From assembly GCF_900107925.1 (NCBI RefSeq), contig NZ_FNUJ01000003.1, forward strand, positions 744,001 through 808,000: a stretch of 64,000 nucleotides of DNA, read 5' to 3'. Below are positions 33,930 to 43,301 of this stretch, in pieces. Under the pieces are notes generated by a model. The model was given only the letters and a program-made list of their open reading frames with translations, did no database searches and was not told where the DNA came from. Made by a program: the position numbers and the translations under genes. The DNA is from Amycolatopsis pretoriensis. GTDB lineage: Bacteria > Actinomycetota > Actinomycetes > Mycobacteriales > Pseudonocardiaceae. Numbering within the stretch: position 1 is the first letter of the stretch; each line of letters opens with the position of its first letter.

Positions 33930-34733
33930 ATGTCTTCGTCGCCCGCTGTTGGTCGGCCCGCTCGATTACTGACGCAGAACAGGGAAATGCGCCAGATCGG
34001 CGTCTGGAACTGGTCACTACCGGCCTGGGCGGGGCGGCTGGCCGACGGCCGCACGTACAACACGTGTCCGAGCGCCGGGGTCTGTGCGCAAGCGTGTTAC
34101 GCCCGGCACGGCACGTACACCTGGCCCGTCGTCCGTGCCAAGCACCAGGCGAACCTGATGTACGTCCTCGACGACCTGGCCGGTTGGCGAACCGCGATGG
34201 TCGACGAACTCGGCGCGGCCAGGTTCCGCGGTAGCTGGATCAGGATCCACGACAGCGGCGACTTCTTCTCCGACGACTACCTGCTGGCCTGGCTCGACAT
34301 CTGCAGGACTCGCCCGGACACGAACTTCTACGCGTACACCAAGGAGGTTTCCCGGTTCCGGTCCCTCGTCGAGCCTGATCCGCCGGCGAACTTCTTGTGG
34401 GTCTACTCGTACGGCGGCAAGCAGGACGCCGCGCTGAACCCGGCCGTGGACCGCGTCGCCGACGTGTTCCCGGACGAAGCGGCGATCGTCGAGGCGGGGT
34501 GGGCGTCGCAGGAAGCCAGCGACCTCCTCGCGGTCCTCGGCCCGCAGCTGGTCGGTGTGCCGGCAAACCGGATTCCGCGCTACCTCAAGCGCCTGGCTGG
34601 CCGCCGGTTCTCCGAATGGCAGGCCGAAGTCGACGCCGCACGTTCCGCTCGCCGCACGCGCCTGCGGCTGGTCATCGACAACACCCGTTCCGAGGCGCGG
34701 CCTGAGCGAGGCGGCGAGCCGCGAGCTGCCTGA
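33930..34733 (+). CDS. GP88-domain protein
   Basis: 267 residues. The Cys-rich signature NTCPSAGVCAQACYARHGTY at about residue 45, WIRIHDSGDFFSDDYLLAW near 105 and FYAYTKEVSRF near 135 match the "gene product 88" domain of actinophages and mobile elements. Four nearby cysteines could hold metal or an Fe-S cluster, and the fold resembles radical-SAM barrels; the reaction is unknown. It sits inside the secretion operon, 34 bp after the VirB4-like gene, yet has no known role in transfer. Confidence 0.8.
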   Translation: MSSSPAVGRPARLLTQNREMRQIGVWNWSLPAWAGRLADGRTYNTCPSAGVCAQACYARHGTYTWPVVRAKHQANLMYVLDDLAGWRTAMVDELGAARFRGSWIRIHDSGDFFSDDYLLAWLDICRTRPDTNFYAYTKEVSRFRSLVEPDPPANFLWVYSYGGKQDAALNPAVDRVADVFPDEAAIVEAGWASQEASDLLAVLGPQLVGVPANRIPRYLKRLAGRRFSEWQAEVDAARSARRTRLRLVIDNTRSEARPERGGEPRAA

Positions 34734-34765
34734 TCCAGCGCTCCAACTTACGTTCGGAGGTCTCG

Positions 34766-37267
34766 ATGTCCCGGCCGTTCGCCCTGTCCACCTCTCTCGC
34801 CTCACCTGCCGGCGACTACCTGCGCGACCCGCTCGGTGCGTTCCAGACCGTGCTGGCCCACCTTCGCGATCTCGTCTTCACCTGGGGTCCGATCGCCAGC
34901 CCGGCACTGGCGGTGGCGACGACCGCCGTGGTGATCGCTCGACGCCGCTGGCGCCGCCGCTACCACGGGAGCCTGGTCAGCGACGCCCGGTTGGTCACCG
35001 TGCTGGCGCCGCCGACCGTCGACCCATCCGGCGCGATCACCGTGTGGTCCAACCTGGTCGGCCTGCTGCGACCAGGCTGGCGGCGGCGCTTCGGCGGCCA
35101 ACCTCACCTGGCTTTCGAGTTGACGTTCACCGACGACGGCGTGCAGATCCGCTTGTGGGTGCCTGGCCTGGTGCCGCCGGGGATGGTCGAGCGCGCCATC
35201 GAGGCGGCCTGGCCCGGCGCGCACACCCGCACGACGCCGGCCGAGCCCCCGATCCCCACCGCCTCCGCAGCGGGCCGGCGAATCGAAGCGGTCGGCGGCG
35301 AGCTGCGGCTGGCTCGCTCGGAAGCACTTCCGATCCGCACCGAGCACCCCGCCGACCCGATCCGGGCCCTGCTCGGCGCCCCGGTCGGGCTCGGCCCCCA
35401 CGAGCGGGCCTGCGTGCAGATCCTCGCCCGCCCCGTCGCCGGGCACCGCGTGACCAAGGCGCGGCGCGCGGCGAAGCGGGTGCACGCGGGCAGCTCGGTC
35501 AACCTGGCCGGCCGGCTGCTGGACCTCGTGACGCCAGGCAAGACCGCGAAGCCGTCGTCCAGTGCGCGGACGCCGGGGCTGGATCGGCAAACCACCCTGG
35601 AGTTCGCCGCGCAGGACCGCGCCGTCGTGGAAAAGCTGCGGCACAACCAGTTCGAGACCCGCATCCGATACGCAGTCGCCACCACGGTCCCCGAGCACGC
35701 GACGACCGCCGAGGTCCAAGCGGTCCAGGAGGTGCTGCGGGGACGCGGCCACGCGATCGCCTCGGCGTTCGCCGCCTTCTCCGAGCACAACTACTTCCGC
35801 CGGATCCGGCTCCGCCGGGCCCCAGTCCAGGTGCTGGCCGAACGCCGGTTCGGCAAGGGCGACCTGCTCTCGATCCCGGAGCTGGCCGCGCTCGCGCACC
35901 TGCCGATCGACGAAGCCACGCCCGGCCTCCAGCGCGCCGGCGCGAAAGCCGTACCGCCGCCGCCCGGCATCGCCACGGCCGGTGACTTGATCAAGCCGCT
36001 CGGCTTGTCGGACTCGGGACACTCCCGGCCGGTCGGCCTGCACGTCGCCGACGCACGCCATCACCTGCACATCCTCGGCGCGACCGGCTCCGGCAAGTCG
36101 GAGCTGATGGCCCGCCTGATCCTCGACGACGCCGAGGCCGGCCGCGGCGTGGTGGTCGTTGACCCGAAGGGCGACCTCGTGTCGGACCTGCTGATGCGCA
36201 TCCCCGAGAAGCTCGGCGAGAAGGTCGTGCTCTTCGACGCCGACTCCCGCAGCCGGCCACCAGTGCTCAACCCGCTGGAGGGCGTGGACAAGGCCCGCTC
36301 GGTCGACAACCTCGTCAGCATCTTCTCCCGGATCTACGCCTCCTCGTGGGGGCCGCGCACCGATGACATCCTGCGCGCCGGCCTGCTCACCCTGACCGCG
36401 ATGCCCGGAACGCCGACGCTGGTCGACCTGCCCAAGCTCCTCACGGTCCCGGCGTTCCGGCAACGGGCCTGCGACCAGATCGACGATGACGTGCTGCGCG
36501 GGTTCTGGTCCTGGTACGACGCCCTGTCCGAAGCGAGCCGGGCGCAGGTCATCGCGCCGCTGATGAACAAGGTCCGCGGCTTCCTGCTGCGTCCGTTCGT
36601 CCGCGCCGCGATCGCCGGCGGGACGTCCACGGTGGACATGGACGAGGTGCTCAACACCGGCGGCATCTGCCTGGTTCGCATCGCCCGCGACGCGCTGGGG
36701 ATGGAAACGGCGCGGCTGGTCGGCTCGATCGTCGTCGCCCGCACCTGGCAAGCCGCGACGCGCCGGGCCCGCGTTCCCCAGCGTCAGCGGCGCGACTGCG
36801 GGCTGTACGTCGACGAGTGCCACAACTTCCTGAACCTGGCGTACCCGCTGGAAGACATGCTCGCTGAGGCTCGCGGATATCGCCTGTCGATGACCTTGGC
36901 CCACCAGTACCTCGGCCAACTCCCGAAGGAACTCGAAGAGGGCATCAGCACGAACGCCCGGTCGAAGATCTTCTTCAACGCGTCCCCTGAGGATGCGAAG
37001 CGGCTGGCACGCCACACCATGCCGCGGCTGAGCGACCACGACCTGTCCAACCTGGGCGCCTTCCACGTCGCCGCCCGCCTGGTCCTCGGCGGCGAGGAAG
37101 CACCGCCGTTCACCGCGGTGACCGAAAAGCTGCCGCCCGCGGTCCCCGGCCGTGCCAGGGCGATCCGTAAAGCAGCCCGCGTCAACACCCGGCCACCAGT
37201 CGCCGAGGTCGAACCCATCACGCCCGGAGCCGCAGCACCCACCGCCGATCCCCGCCGCGCCGCCTGA
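34766..37267 (+). CDS. VirD4/TraG-type coupling ATPase
   Basis: 833 residues. One N-terminal TM helix (IASPALAVATTAVVIARR, about 43-60). Residues about 65-400 are an N-terminal domain typical of actinobacterial secretion ATPases, with repeated QILARPVAG. Walker A ILGATGSGKSELMARLILD is near residue 435, VVVVDPKGDLVSDLL follows, Walker B-like CGLYVDECHNFLNLAYP near 680, and YRLSMTLAHQYLGQL after it. This is the DNA-recruiting coupling protein of the conjugation machine. Starts 8 bp after a GGAGG site. Confidence 0.9.
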   Translation: MSRPFALSTSLASPAGDYLRDPLGAFQTVLAHLRDLVFTWGPIASPALAVATTAVVIARRRWRRRYHGSLVSDARLVTVLAPPTVDPSGAITVWSNLVGLLRPGWRRRFGGQPHLAFELTFTDDGVQIRLWVPGLVPPGMVERAIEAAWPGAHTRTTPAEPPIPTASAAGRRIEAVGGELRLARSEALPIRTEHPADPIRALLGAPVGLGPHERACVQILARPVAGHRVTKARRAAKRVHAGSSVNLAGRLLDLVTPGKTAKPSSSARTPGLDRQTTLEFAAQDRAVVEKLRHNQFETRIRYAVATTVPEHATTAEVQAVQEVLRGRGHAIASAFAAFSEHNYFRRIRLRRAPVQVLAERRFGKGDLLSIPELAALAHLPIDEATPGLQRAGAKAVPPPPGIATAGDLIKPLGLSDSGHSRPVGLHVADARHHLHILGATGSGKSELMARLILDDAEAGRGVVVVDPKGDLVSDLLMRIPEKLGEKVVLFDADSRSRPPVLNPLEGVDKARSVDNLVSIFSRIYASSWGPRTDDILRAGLLTLTAMPGTPTLVDLPKLLTVPAFRQRACDQIDDDVLRGFWSWYDALSEASRAQVIAPLMNKVRGFLLRPFVRAAIAGGTSTVDMDEVLNTGGICLVRIARDALGMETARLVGSIVVARTWQAATRRARVPQRQRRDCGLYVDECHNFLNLAYPLEDMLAEARGYRLSMTLAHQYLGQLPKELEEGISTNARSKIFFNASPEDAKRLARHTMPRLSDHDLSNLGAFHVAARLVLGGEEAPPFTAVTEKLPPAVPGRARAIRKAARVNTRPPVAEVEPITPGAAAPTADPRRAA

Positions 37268-37283
37268 AACCGGAGGTACTCCG

Positions 37284-38318
37284 ATGATTTCGAATTCCAC
37301 TCCTCAGCGGGCGTTGCGCGGGCACATGCCCCAGCGCCCCACGCCGCGAGCGGCCACCACCGGTGAGCACCATGCCCAGCTCGCCGGGCGGCTGACCCAC
37401 CGCGACCGGTGGCTGGCCCGGATGCTCTACGAGCACAAGGTCTTCACGACCCAGCAGATCGTCGAGCTCTGCTACCCGAGCATGCGCGCGGCCAACCACC
37501 GGCTGCTCGACCTGTTCAAGTGGCGGGTCGTCGACCGGTTCCAGCCGTTCGTCACGACCGGCACCGCCCCGATGCACTACGTGCTCGACATCGCCGGCGC
37601 GGTCGCCCTCGCCTACGAAGACGGGCTCGATCCGAAGTCGATCGGCTACCGGCACGAAGACGCGATCGGGATCGCGCACTCCCTGCGCCTGGCCCACACG
37701 GTCGGCGTCAACGGCTTCTTCACCGCCCTGGTCGCGCTGGGCCGACGTCCGAGGGCTCGAAGGTCGCTGACGGCGTGGTGGTCCGAGCTGCGGTGCGGAC
37801 GCCTGTTCGGCGACATGGTGCGTCCCGACGCCTACGGCCGGTGGCGCGAAGACGACCATCAGGTCGAGTTCTTCCTCGAGTTCGACTTCGGCACCGAAGA
37901 CCTCGGCAAGCTCAGCCGCAAGCTCTACGGCTACGAGAAGCTCGCCGCCGCGACCGGTATCACCACCCCAGTCCTCATCTGGCTGCCCACCCATCGGCGC
38001 GAGACGTCCGCCCGCCGAGCGCTCGCCGACTGCCTGTCCCAGCTCGACCGGCCGGGGCTCGTGCCGCTGGCCACCACCGCCGCGGACGCAGCTGGCGACC
38101 CCGCCGCCACTCGGTGGCTGCCGATCGCCGGGTCGGCAACGCGTCACGCCGGGCGGTTGCGGCTCGTCGAGCTCGCCCAGCTCTGGCCCCAACCGGATCT
38201 GCCCGGCGACGTGCCGGCGTCAGGCTCGGTCCCGGCCCAGCAGGGCCCAGCGGCCCTGACCGCTCCGGATCCGTTCCCACCCGCCTCGCCCGCCAGCCGC
38301 TTCCGGAGGCGCCCATGA
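37284..38318 (+). CDS. Replication-relaxation family protein
   Basis: 344 residues, with GGAGGTA before the ATG. The N-terminal winged-helix part (RLTHRDRWLARMLYEHKVFT, QQIVELCYPSMRAANHRLLD) and the following VLDIAGAVALAYEDG and EFFLEFDFGTEDLGKL match the replication-relaxation family, thought to bind or nick transfer/replication origins in actinobacterial elements. No canonical relaxase is visible elsewhere in the window, so this is the best candidate for that task. Overlaps the NlpC gene by 4 bp. Confidence 0.82.
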   Translation: MISNSTPQRALRGHMPQRPTPRAATTGEHHAQLAGRLTHRDRWLARMLYEHKVFTTQQIVELCYPSMRAANHRLLDLFKWRVVDRFQPFVTTGTAPMHYVLDIAGAVALAYEDGLDPKSIGYRHEDAIGIAHSLRLAHTVGVNGFFTALVALGRRPRARRSLTAWWSELRCGRLFGDMVRPDAYGRWREDDHQVEFFLEFDFGTEDLGKLSRKLYGYEKLAAATGITTPVLIWLPTHRRETSARRALADCLSQLDRPGLVPLATTAADAAGDPAATRWLPIAGSATRHAGRLRLVELAQLWPQPDLPGDVPASGSVPAQQGPAALTAPDPFPPASPASRFRRRP

Positions 38319-39253
38319 AGTTCGCCTACACCGCGGTCGTGGTCGTCATCATCCTCATCGGCGGCATCGGGCAAGGCGTCGTGAAGGCCGTGTTCGGCAG
38401 CAGCGGCACCGAGCCGAGCCAGGAGGCCATCGCCGACATCCCCGGCGACTACCTCGCCCTCTACCGAGCGGCAGCTGCCGCGTGTCCCGGGCTGGACTGG
38501 TCGATCCTCGCGGCGATCGGCAAGGTCGAGAGCGACCACGGCCGCAGCAAGCTGATCGGCATCGCGGAGGGCACCGAGAACTCGTTCGGCGCCCGCGGCC
38601 CGATGCAGTTCCTCCAGTCCACGTTCGACGGCGTCGTCGCCCGGCATCCACTACCGCCAGGCGGCGAGACCCCGCCGTCGCCATGGGACAAGCACGACGC
38701 GATCTACGCGGCGGCGTACTACTTGTGCGAGTCCGGCGCGCCCGGCGACATCCGCAAGGCGCTGTTCGCCTACAACCACGCGGATTGGTACGTCAACGAA
38801 GTCCTCGACCAAGCCGAGAGGTACAGCAAGGCCGCGGTCGGCACCGGCCGTTGCGACAACATCCAGGCACCGACCGCCGCCACCGCAACGGCGATCAACT
38901 TCGCCTGCGGCCAGCTCGGGCTGCCGTACCTCTGGGGCGGAAACGGGCCGTTGAACGGCGACAGCGGCTTCGACTGCTCGGGCCTGACGAAGGCGGCCTA
39001 CGCGGCTGCCGGCGTCGCCCTGCCGCGGACGGCCCGGACCCAGTACTCCGCCGGCCCGCTGGTGCCGGGCGGCCAGCCGCTACTCCCCGGCGACCTGGTC
39101 TTCTACGGCACCCGCGGCAACGTGCACCACGTCGGCCTGTACATCGGGGCAGGGAAGATGGTGCACGCCCCGACCTTTGGCGAGCCAGTCCAGGTCAGCT
39201 CGTACCGCTGGAAAGGGGACGACTACCTGGCGGCGTCGCGACCGGCCAGTTGA
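38315..39253 (+). CDS. Bifunctional lytic transglycosylase / NlpC-P60 peptidase
   Basis: 312 residues, wall-remodelling enzyme for the secretion channel. TM anchor at residues 5-22 (AVVVVIILIGGIGQGVV). Transglycosylase-like domain at about 45-180: WSILAAIGKVESDHGRS carries the catalytic Glu, followed by GPMQFLQSTFD. NlpC/P60 domain at about 195-310: SGFDCSGLTKAAYAAAG with the catalytic Cys and NVHHVGLYIGAGKMVHAP with the His. This two-domain form is the VirB1-like hydrolase of Gram-positive conjugation systems. Last gene of the plus-strand transfer operon. Confidence 0.93.
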   Translation: MKFAYTAVVVVIILIGGIGQGVVKAVFGSSGTEPSQEAIADIPGDYLALYRAAAAACPGLDWSILAAIGKVESDHGRSKLIGIAEGTENSFGARGPMQFLQSTFDGVVARHPLPPGGETPPSPWDKHDAIYAAAYYLCESGAPGDIRKALFAYNHADWYVNEVLDQAERYSKAAVGTGRCDNIQAPTAATATAINFACGQLGLPYLWGGNGPLNGDSGFDCSGLTKAAYAAAGVALPRTARTQYSAGPLVPGGQPLLPGDLVFYGTRGNVHHVGLYIGAGKMVHAPTFGEPVQVSSYRWKGDDYLAASRPAS

Positions 39254-39302
39254 GCAGGGTACGTCGGATAACTTGCAGAATTACAAAGATCGAAATCAGT
39301 CA

Positions 39303-40406
39303 TTATCTGTCCGGAAGTTGTCCACGACGCATGAGTGCGCGTCCCGCAGCGAGTGTGCCATGGATCTGCTGAGCAGTAATCGGAATGGAATCCTCTCCAC
39401 TGCGCCTGACGATGCTAATAAAAGCACCTTCGACACGATCGCCGACTATTGCACCATGAACAAGAAACGGTTTCAACTCTTCTTCTTGCGGTGGAATATA
39501 GACAACTACAACACCGTTGCCTGCACCTGATTCGATAGATTCGATTCGCAGCCGATCCGGGAACGGAAAGAGACGGTTCTCCAAGACTTGCCGGTAACGG
39601 CGAAGGACAGACCCATCGATTGGCACAGGCTTGAGAGACTTGATGACTTCACCGCCCGGAACTCGCTTGGTCCCCATGCCGACAACGACAACTCCGCCCT
39701 CTTCGGCGTTGCCAAACCGACTAATAGCTTGCGCCAGGGAAATTTGCCCCGCCGGCTCACTGAGGTCATAGTGCTCAGATTTGACGTCGAGCCAGGGTCC
39801 CTCCCGAAGCCCGATCAGAAGGTCCGCTCGACCACCGAGCAGAAGATCTACGACCGTGTCACGTGTGACCTGGCCAGCCGCGGCAGCCTGAAGGAGGGTC
39901 ATCACGTCGTCAGCGACTGCATAATGTTCCTGAAGAGTTTTCCCTCGTGTCGGGACACAGACAACGACCGTGTGGAAGTAGGGAGCCGACGACCGGTAAC
40001 CATCGACATGCAGAGCAACAACATGAGCTTTTTGCCGTTGCAGCAGAGGATCAATCAGTGGCCTTACGACAGCTTGGAGTTGTTCATCATCGTCGAAGTA
40101 TTCCTCGCTCGTAAAATCGAATTCAACCGCTAGGCGGCCATCGTCGGTCAACACGAATGATATCGGGTCGACGACAGATTCCTTGGGCGAGTATTGATCT
40201 CCCGGCGCAAGGTCGATTAGCACACCACGAGGTTCGACTTCGCGTTCACGTGCCTTGCGAAGCTCGCGGGCGAGGTCCGTGGCCTTCGCGACAGCAAGGT
40301 CACCGCGTTTGATCACGATGGAATCTGCTCCATCGTGAGATCGGCGAGCATCACCGAAGATCCACGTGTAGTCGTCCAGAAGGCGCACGCTAGAGGCCAC
40401 GATCAC
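39303..40406 (-). CDS. AlbA/Schlafen-like nucleic-acid-binding protein (cargo)
   Basis: About 367 residues; start uncertain (GTG at 40406, another at 40478). Residues about 185-330 resemble the Schlafen AlbA_2 domain: LREGPWLDVKSEHYDLSEPA, QAISRFGNAEEGGVVVVGMG, then RLRIESIES. A helical N-terminal part of about 180 residues is not recognised. AlbA/Schlafen-type proteins occur as regulators and as antiphage nucleases. The gene and its two upstream neighbours have visibly lower GC and more mixed codon use than the transfer genes, suggesting recent cargo. It converges on the NlpC gene. Confidence 0.7.
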   Translation of the reverse strand: MIVASSVRLLDDYTWIFGDARRSHDGADSIVIKRGDLAVAKATDLARELRKAREREVEPRGVLIDLAPGDQYSPKESVVDPISFVLTDDGRLAVEFDFTSEEYFDDDEQLQAVVRPLIDPLLQRQKAHVVALHVDGYRSSAPYFHTVVVCVPTRGKTLQEHYAVADDVMTLLQAAAAGQVTRDTVVDLLLGGRADLLIGLREGPWLDVKSEHYDLSEPAGQISLAQAISRFGNAEEGGVVVVGMGTKRVPGGEVIKSLKPVPIDGSVLRRYRQVLENRLFPFPDRLRIESIESGAGNGVVVVYIPPQEEELKPFLVHGAIVGDRVEGAFISIVRRSGEDSIPITAQQIHGTLAAGRALMRRGQLPDR

Positions 40407-40521
40407 CAGACTGCCACAACATCCGATCCGACGCCTCCTCGGGGAGCTCGCTTGCGCAAGCCGCCTCAGTTGACCCACCGAGAACTCGACCGGGCCAGCG
40501 CCACCCGAACATTCATCACCG

Positions 40522-41421
40522 TTACCTTACGACAAGGCCGCTGCACTCGATGATCGGAGTAATTTCGTCAGAAAATAAATGTATAAAAGTGTCCCACTCG
40601 CGAGCATCTTGACTCGGTTCCCGCACAAAAGGAAGCGAGGGGCATAGTGCACTGACGTCTCGCCGTTCTCCAATAGGTGTGGATACCCATGAGCTTGCAT
40701 CGCCCCACCCCTGCCGATCGAGGTAGGTCGATCCTTCATCGGTCAGATTCCAAGCTAGCGGCGGGAAGTAGACGGCAGCATCGGACTGCAGGTATTCGAC
40801 GACGCCACTCTGCGTGTCTATAACCTTCATGGAGTGCAGAGCGCCGGTGAGTCGCCCAACCGATCCCCAAGCAAGAGCCACACGAAGACGGAGGCCTTCT
40901 GGGAGCACGAGGGAATCCTCACCCGCCAACAAACCTGCCGCAAGCCCGGGAAAACGATCACGAAGAACATGGTTGACGCCGAACAGACCCATGAGGATTG
41001 ACCGCGCAACCTGACCGGGATTGCACTCTACGGAAGGGAGGTGCATTCGATCACCAGGAACCAGAACGGAGCCTGAAGCCCAACAGGGCTTGAGTCCCCG
41101 AGCCAATTCAGCATACGAGGCGTCCCATCTCCCCGCATTGCTGTTGCAGGTCTGACAGAGACCGTAAACGTACAGTCCACCATCGGACTTCCTGCCTACG
41201 ACCTGCGTCCGAGTTCCATCTACGGTCATCGACCGCAGGTGATGCCGTTGAACACCATGATCATTCCCTGCCGCCTGAGGCGGCACATGAGTTCGGCTCA
41301 GCGTGCCGACAACGCCGCACAGGCCACATGGACCTTCATCATGCTTACGACGCAGCAAACCGACGTCTGCTGGCACGTCGACGTTCACGCGGTTGGCGCG
41401 GTTCCTGGCCCCCTTACTCAT
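40522..41421 (-). CDS. HNH-like zinc-motif protein (cargo)
   Basis: About 299 residues from the ATG at 41421; a GTG at 41508 would add 29. An HNH-type treble-clef set is visible near residue 30-105: CGLCGVVGTLSRTHVPP, then GLCQTCNSNAGRWDASYAEL, i.e. two CxxC pairs enclosing THVPP. The remainder is not recognised. Likely an HNH-family nuclease or its inactive relative; the final catalytic His is not certain. Lower GC, same strand and spacing as its neighbours. Confidence 0.65.
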   Translation of the reverse strand: MSKGARNRANRVNVDVPADVGLLRRKHDEGPCGLCGVVGTLSRTHVPPQAAGNDHGVQRHHLRSMTVDGTRTQVVGRKSDGGLYVYGLCQTCNSNAGRWDASYAELARGLKPCWASGSVLVPGDRMHLPSVECNPGQVARSILMGLFGVNHVLRDRFPGLAAGLLAGEDSLVLPEGLRLRVALAWGSVGRLTGALHSMKVIDTQSGVVEYLQSDAAVYFPPLAWNLTDEGSTYLDRQGWGDASSWVSTPIGERRDVSALCPSLPFVREPSQDAREWDTFIHLFSDEITPIIECSGLVVR

Positions 41422-41482
41422 AACAAGAACTCTACGCTGCCAGGCGCGAGGCTCGGACTGCGCGCTGCGCACAGCCCGAGGA

Positions 41483-42223
41483 TCATCGAGTGTCGGCGGC
41501 ACGCTCACGTAGGACGCTCAAGATGTTGGGTTGGTAGCGCGCCTTGACGCGATGCTGGGTGCCTCCCTGCATCTCCTTGATGATCTTGGCGACCTTTGCG
41601 GCCTCGTCGAACTCGCCGCCCGCTGCGAAGAATGCACGCAGCCAAGTATCAGCGTCCAGCGGATAGCCGGCCGCAGTGAACACGCGCAGTAGCTGCACGA
41701 CAGCAGCCTTGCCGTTGCCACTCGACAGCCCGTTGTACTGCTCACCTACCCAGCACTTCGCAGCCTCCTGCTGAATAGCATCCGGCGCTTCGAGCGCGGA
41801 TCCGGTGTGGAGATTCATGGCACCGAGGCCGTCGAGCCAGGTGCGGACCAGGTCGCGCGGTGACCACACGATGACGAAGAGCTTCGCCACGGACCCCTTC
41901 ACGACGATCTCTCGCAGCAATTCGCAATCCCGTACCTCACGGGGATGCAAGACAACGAAAGAAAGGTCGACCGTCTCGCCAGCACGTCGGAGCTCATCAT
42001 CAAGTTTGGGCAAGTCAAAAATATGCCCTTCTTCGGCATCGGGAGCGACGTACGTGACGAACTCGCGGTCGGCGCTGTAGTCCGCCTCATACGTCTTACT
42101 ATCGGTCGTGGCGAAAACATATGGCGGGGTTCCGAGCCAGTCCCGGATCACGACGCTCTGTTGTTGCATAGTGGTGCCTTGTTGTGCCCAGTCTTCCCGG
42201 ACCATGTACGCGAGTTCGGTCAT
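41483..42223 (-). CDS. Unknown protein of the cargo block
   Basis: 246 residues, no family recognised. The ATG at 42223 is preferred over an in-frame TTG. Features: an N-terminal part with two alpha/beta halves (VDLSFVVLHPREVRDCELLR, KLFVIVWSPRDLVRTWLDGL) and a helical C-terminal part ending RVKARYQPNILSVLRERA. No signal or TM helix. It probably acts with the HNH-like and AlbA-like proteins downstream on the same strand. Confidence 0.6.
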   Translation of the reverse strand: MTELAYMVREDWAQQGTTMQQQSVVIRDWLGTPPYVFATTDSKTYEADYSADREFVTYVAPDAEEGHIFDLPKLDDELRRAGETVDLSFVVLHPREVRDCELLREIVVKGSVAKLFVIVWSPRDLVRTWLDGLGAMNLHTGSALEAPDAIQQEAAKCWVGEQYNGLSSGNGKAAVVQLLRVFTAAGYPLDADTWLRAFFAAGGEFDEAAKVAKIIKEMQGGTQHRVKARYQPNILSVLRERAADTR

Positions 42224-42359
42224 AGCGTAAGTCTGCCGCAAATCTTGACCTCAGCGTTCGAGGCTCGCCCGTGGCGTCCTCAGTGACAACCGTCAGAACC
42301 CCTCATCCTCCGCCAGCTCCCGAAGCCCGCCCCTCATGCGAAGCGTGACGTCCCAATCA

Positions 42360-43205
42360 TCAAAGTGATCGCAAGAAGGCGATCATCGCCTGGTCGCGCC
42401 GCAGGTCCACAGCAAGCCGACTGAGCTCCTCCCGCCGCGCCAATGCCAGCTCTCGCCAACCGGGCTCCAGCGTGTCGCCCGCGTGGAAGACGATGTCGGT
42501 TCCGAGGTTCCAGATCATGCTGTTCACGGTGGCGCAGGCCACGGCGAGCGAGTCGACGTCGCATCCGATCCAGCGGGTCGTACGCGGGTCTCGGCCCTGC
42601 TCGCGCATGACTTCCGCGGCCGCGCGGAACATGCCGCCCGTCCCCATCATCGGGTCGGTGACGTTGCTGTGCTCCTGGATGTCGGACATGCCGGCGAGAA
42701 GCTTCGCGACAGACCCGGGCGTGTAGAACTGACCACGAGCCTTAAGTGCCGACTTCGGTCGGAGGACGGTCAGCACGGTGCCAAGTAGGTCGACGTCGAA
42801 CCGCCGTTCGGTGCCGGTGAGGTGTGGTTGCCCTGCACGCAGCGCGGCCTGCGCGACGGCCAGTGCGTGGCCACGCACGTCGCGGTCAGGGTCATCGAAG
42901 ATCCACGCGATCATCGGATGGAGGAGGTGCGTGATTTCGGCGCGGTGCCGGATGATCGATGACCACGTGTGCCGCGCGAAGTCATGGAAGGTGTCGGCGT
43001 CCCAGCTGAGCACCGATTCACTGACGTTGTGTCCACACGAATCTTTGTCCGGCAAGGCGGCGAGCGTGGCAACGACTGAAACCGGAATATCAAGCCGACC
43101 GGTTCCATAGGTTCGGTGCCACGCGGACTCGACCGCCGTGGCGATCTTATGCGCAAATTGTCCAGCGTCGACAGAAGTGGAAATTGCGCGACGGGATGAA
43201 GACAC
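42360..43205 (-). CDS. N6-adenine methylase-like protein without motif IV
   Basis: 281 residues from a GTG with GGAGGGA. Residues about 155-245 carry the N6_Mtase SAM fold: RGQFYTPGSVAKLLAGM, TDPMMGTGGMFRAAAEVM (motif I) and WIGCDVDSLAVACATVNSMI. The protein ends about 40 residues later without an NPP(F/Y) catalytic motif, so methylation activity is doubtful. Its N-terminal half is helical. The gene has a long 5' leader with the structured motif at 43302-43360, shared with the ArdC-like gene. Confidence 0.78.
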   Translation of the reverse strand: MSSSRRAISTSVDAGQFAHKIATAVESAWHRTYGTGRLDIPVSVVATLAALPDKDSCGHNVSESVLSWDADTFHDFARHTWSSIIRHRAEITHLLHPMIAWIFDDPDRDVRGHALAVAQAALRAGQPHLTGTERRFDVDLLGTVLTVLRPKSALKARGQFYTPGSVAKLLAGMSDIQEHSNVTDPMMGTGGMFRAAAEVMREQGRDPRTTRWIGCDVDSLAVACATVNSMIWNLGTDIVFHAGDTLEPGWRELALARREELSRLAVDLRRDQAMIAFLRSL

Positions 43206-43301
43206 GGGAGTTCCCTCCAGCTATCAGAGGCACGGCACGGCGTCACACCGCGGACACGAGCCGTGCGCTAGACTGCAGGCTCGCGCACCCTTCTGGGGTG
43301 T

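Noticed and set aside
34802..37300. 832-codon minus-strand frame
   Set aside because: Antisense of the coupling ATPase; its length reflects only high GC with few stop codons.
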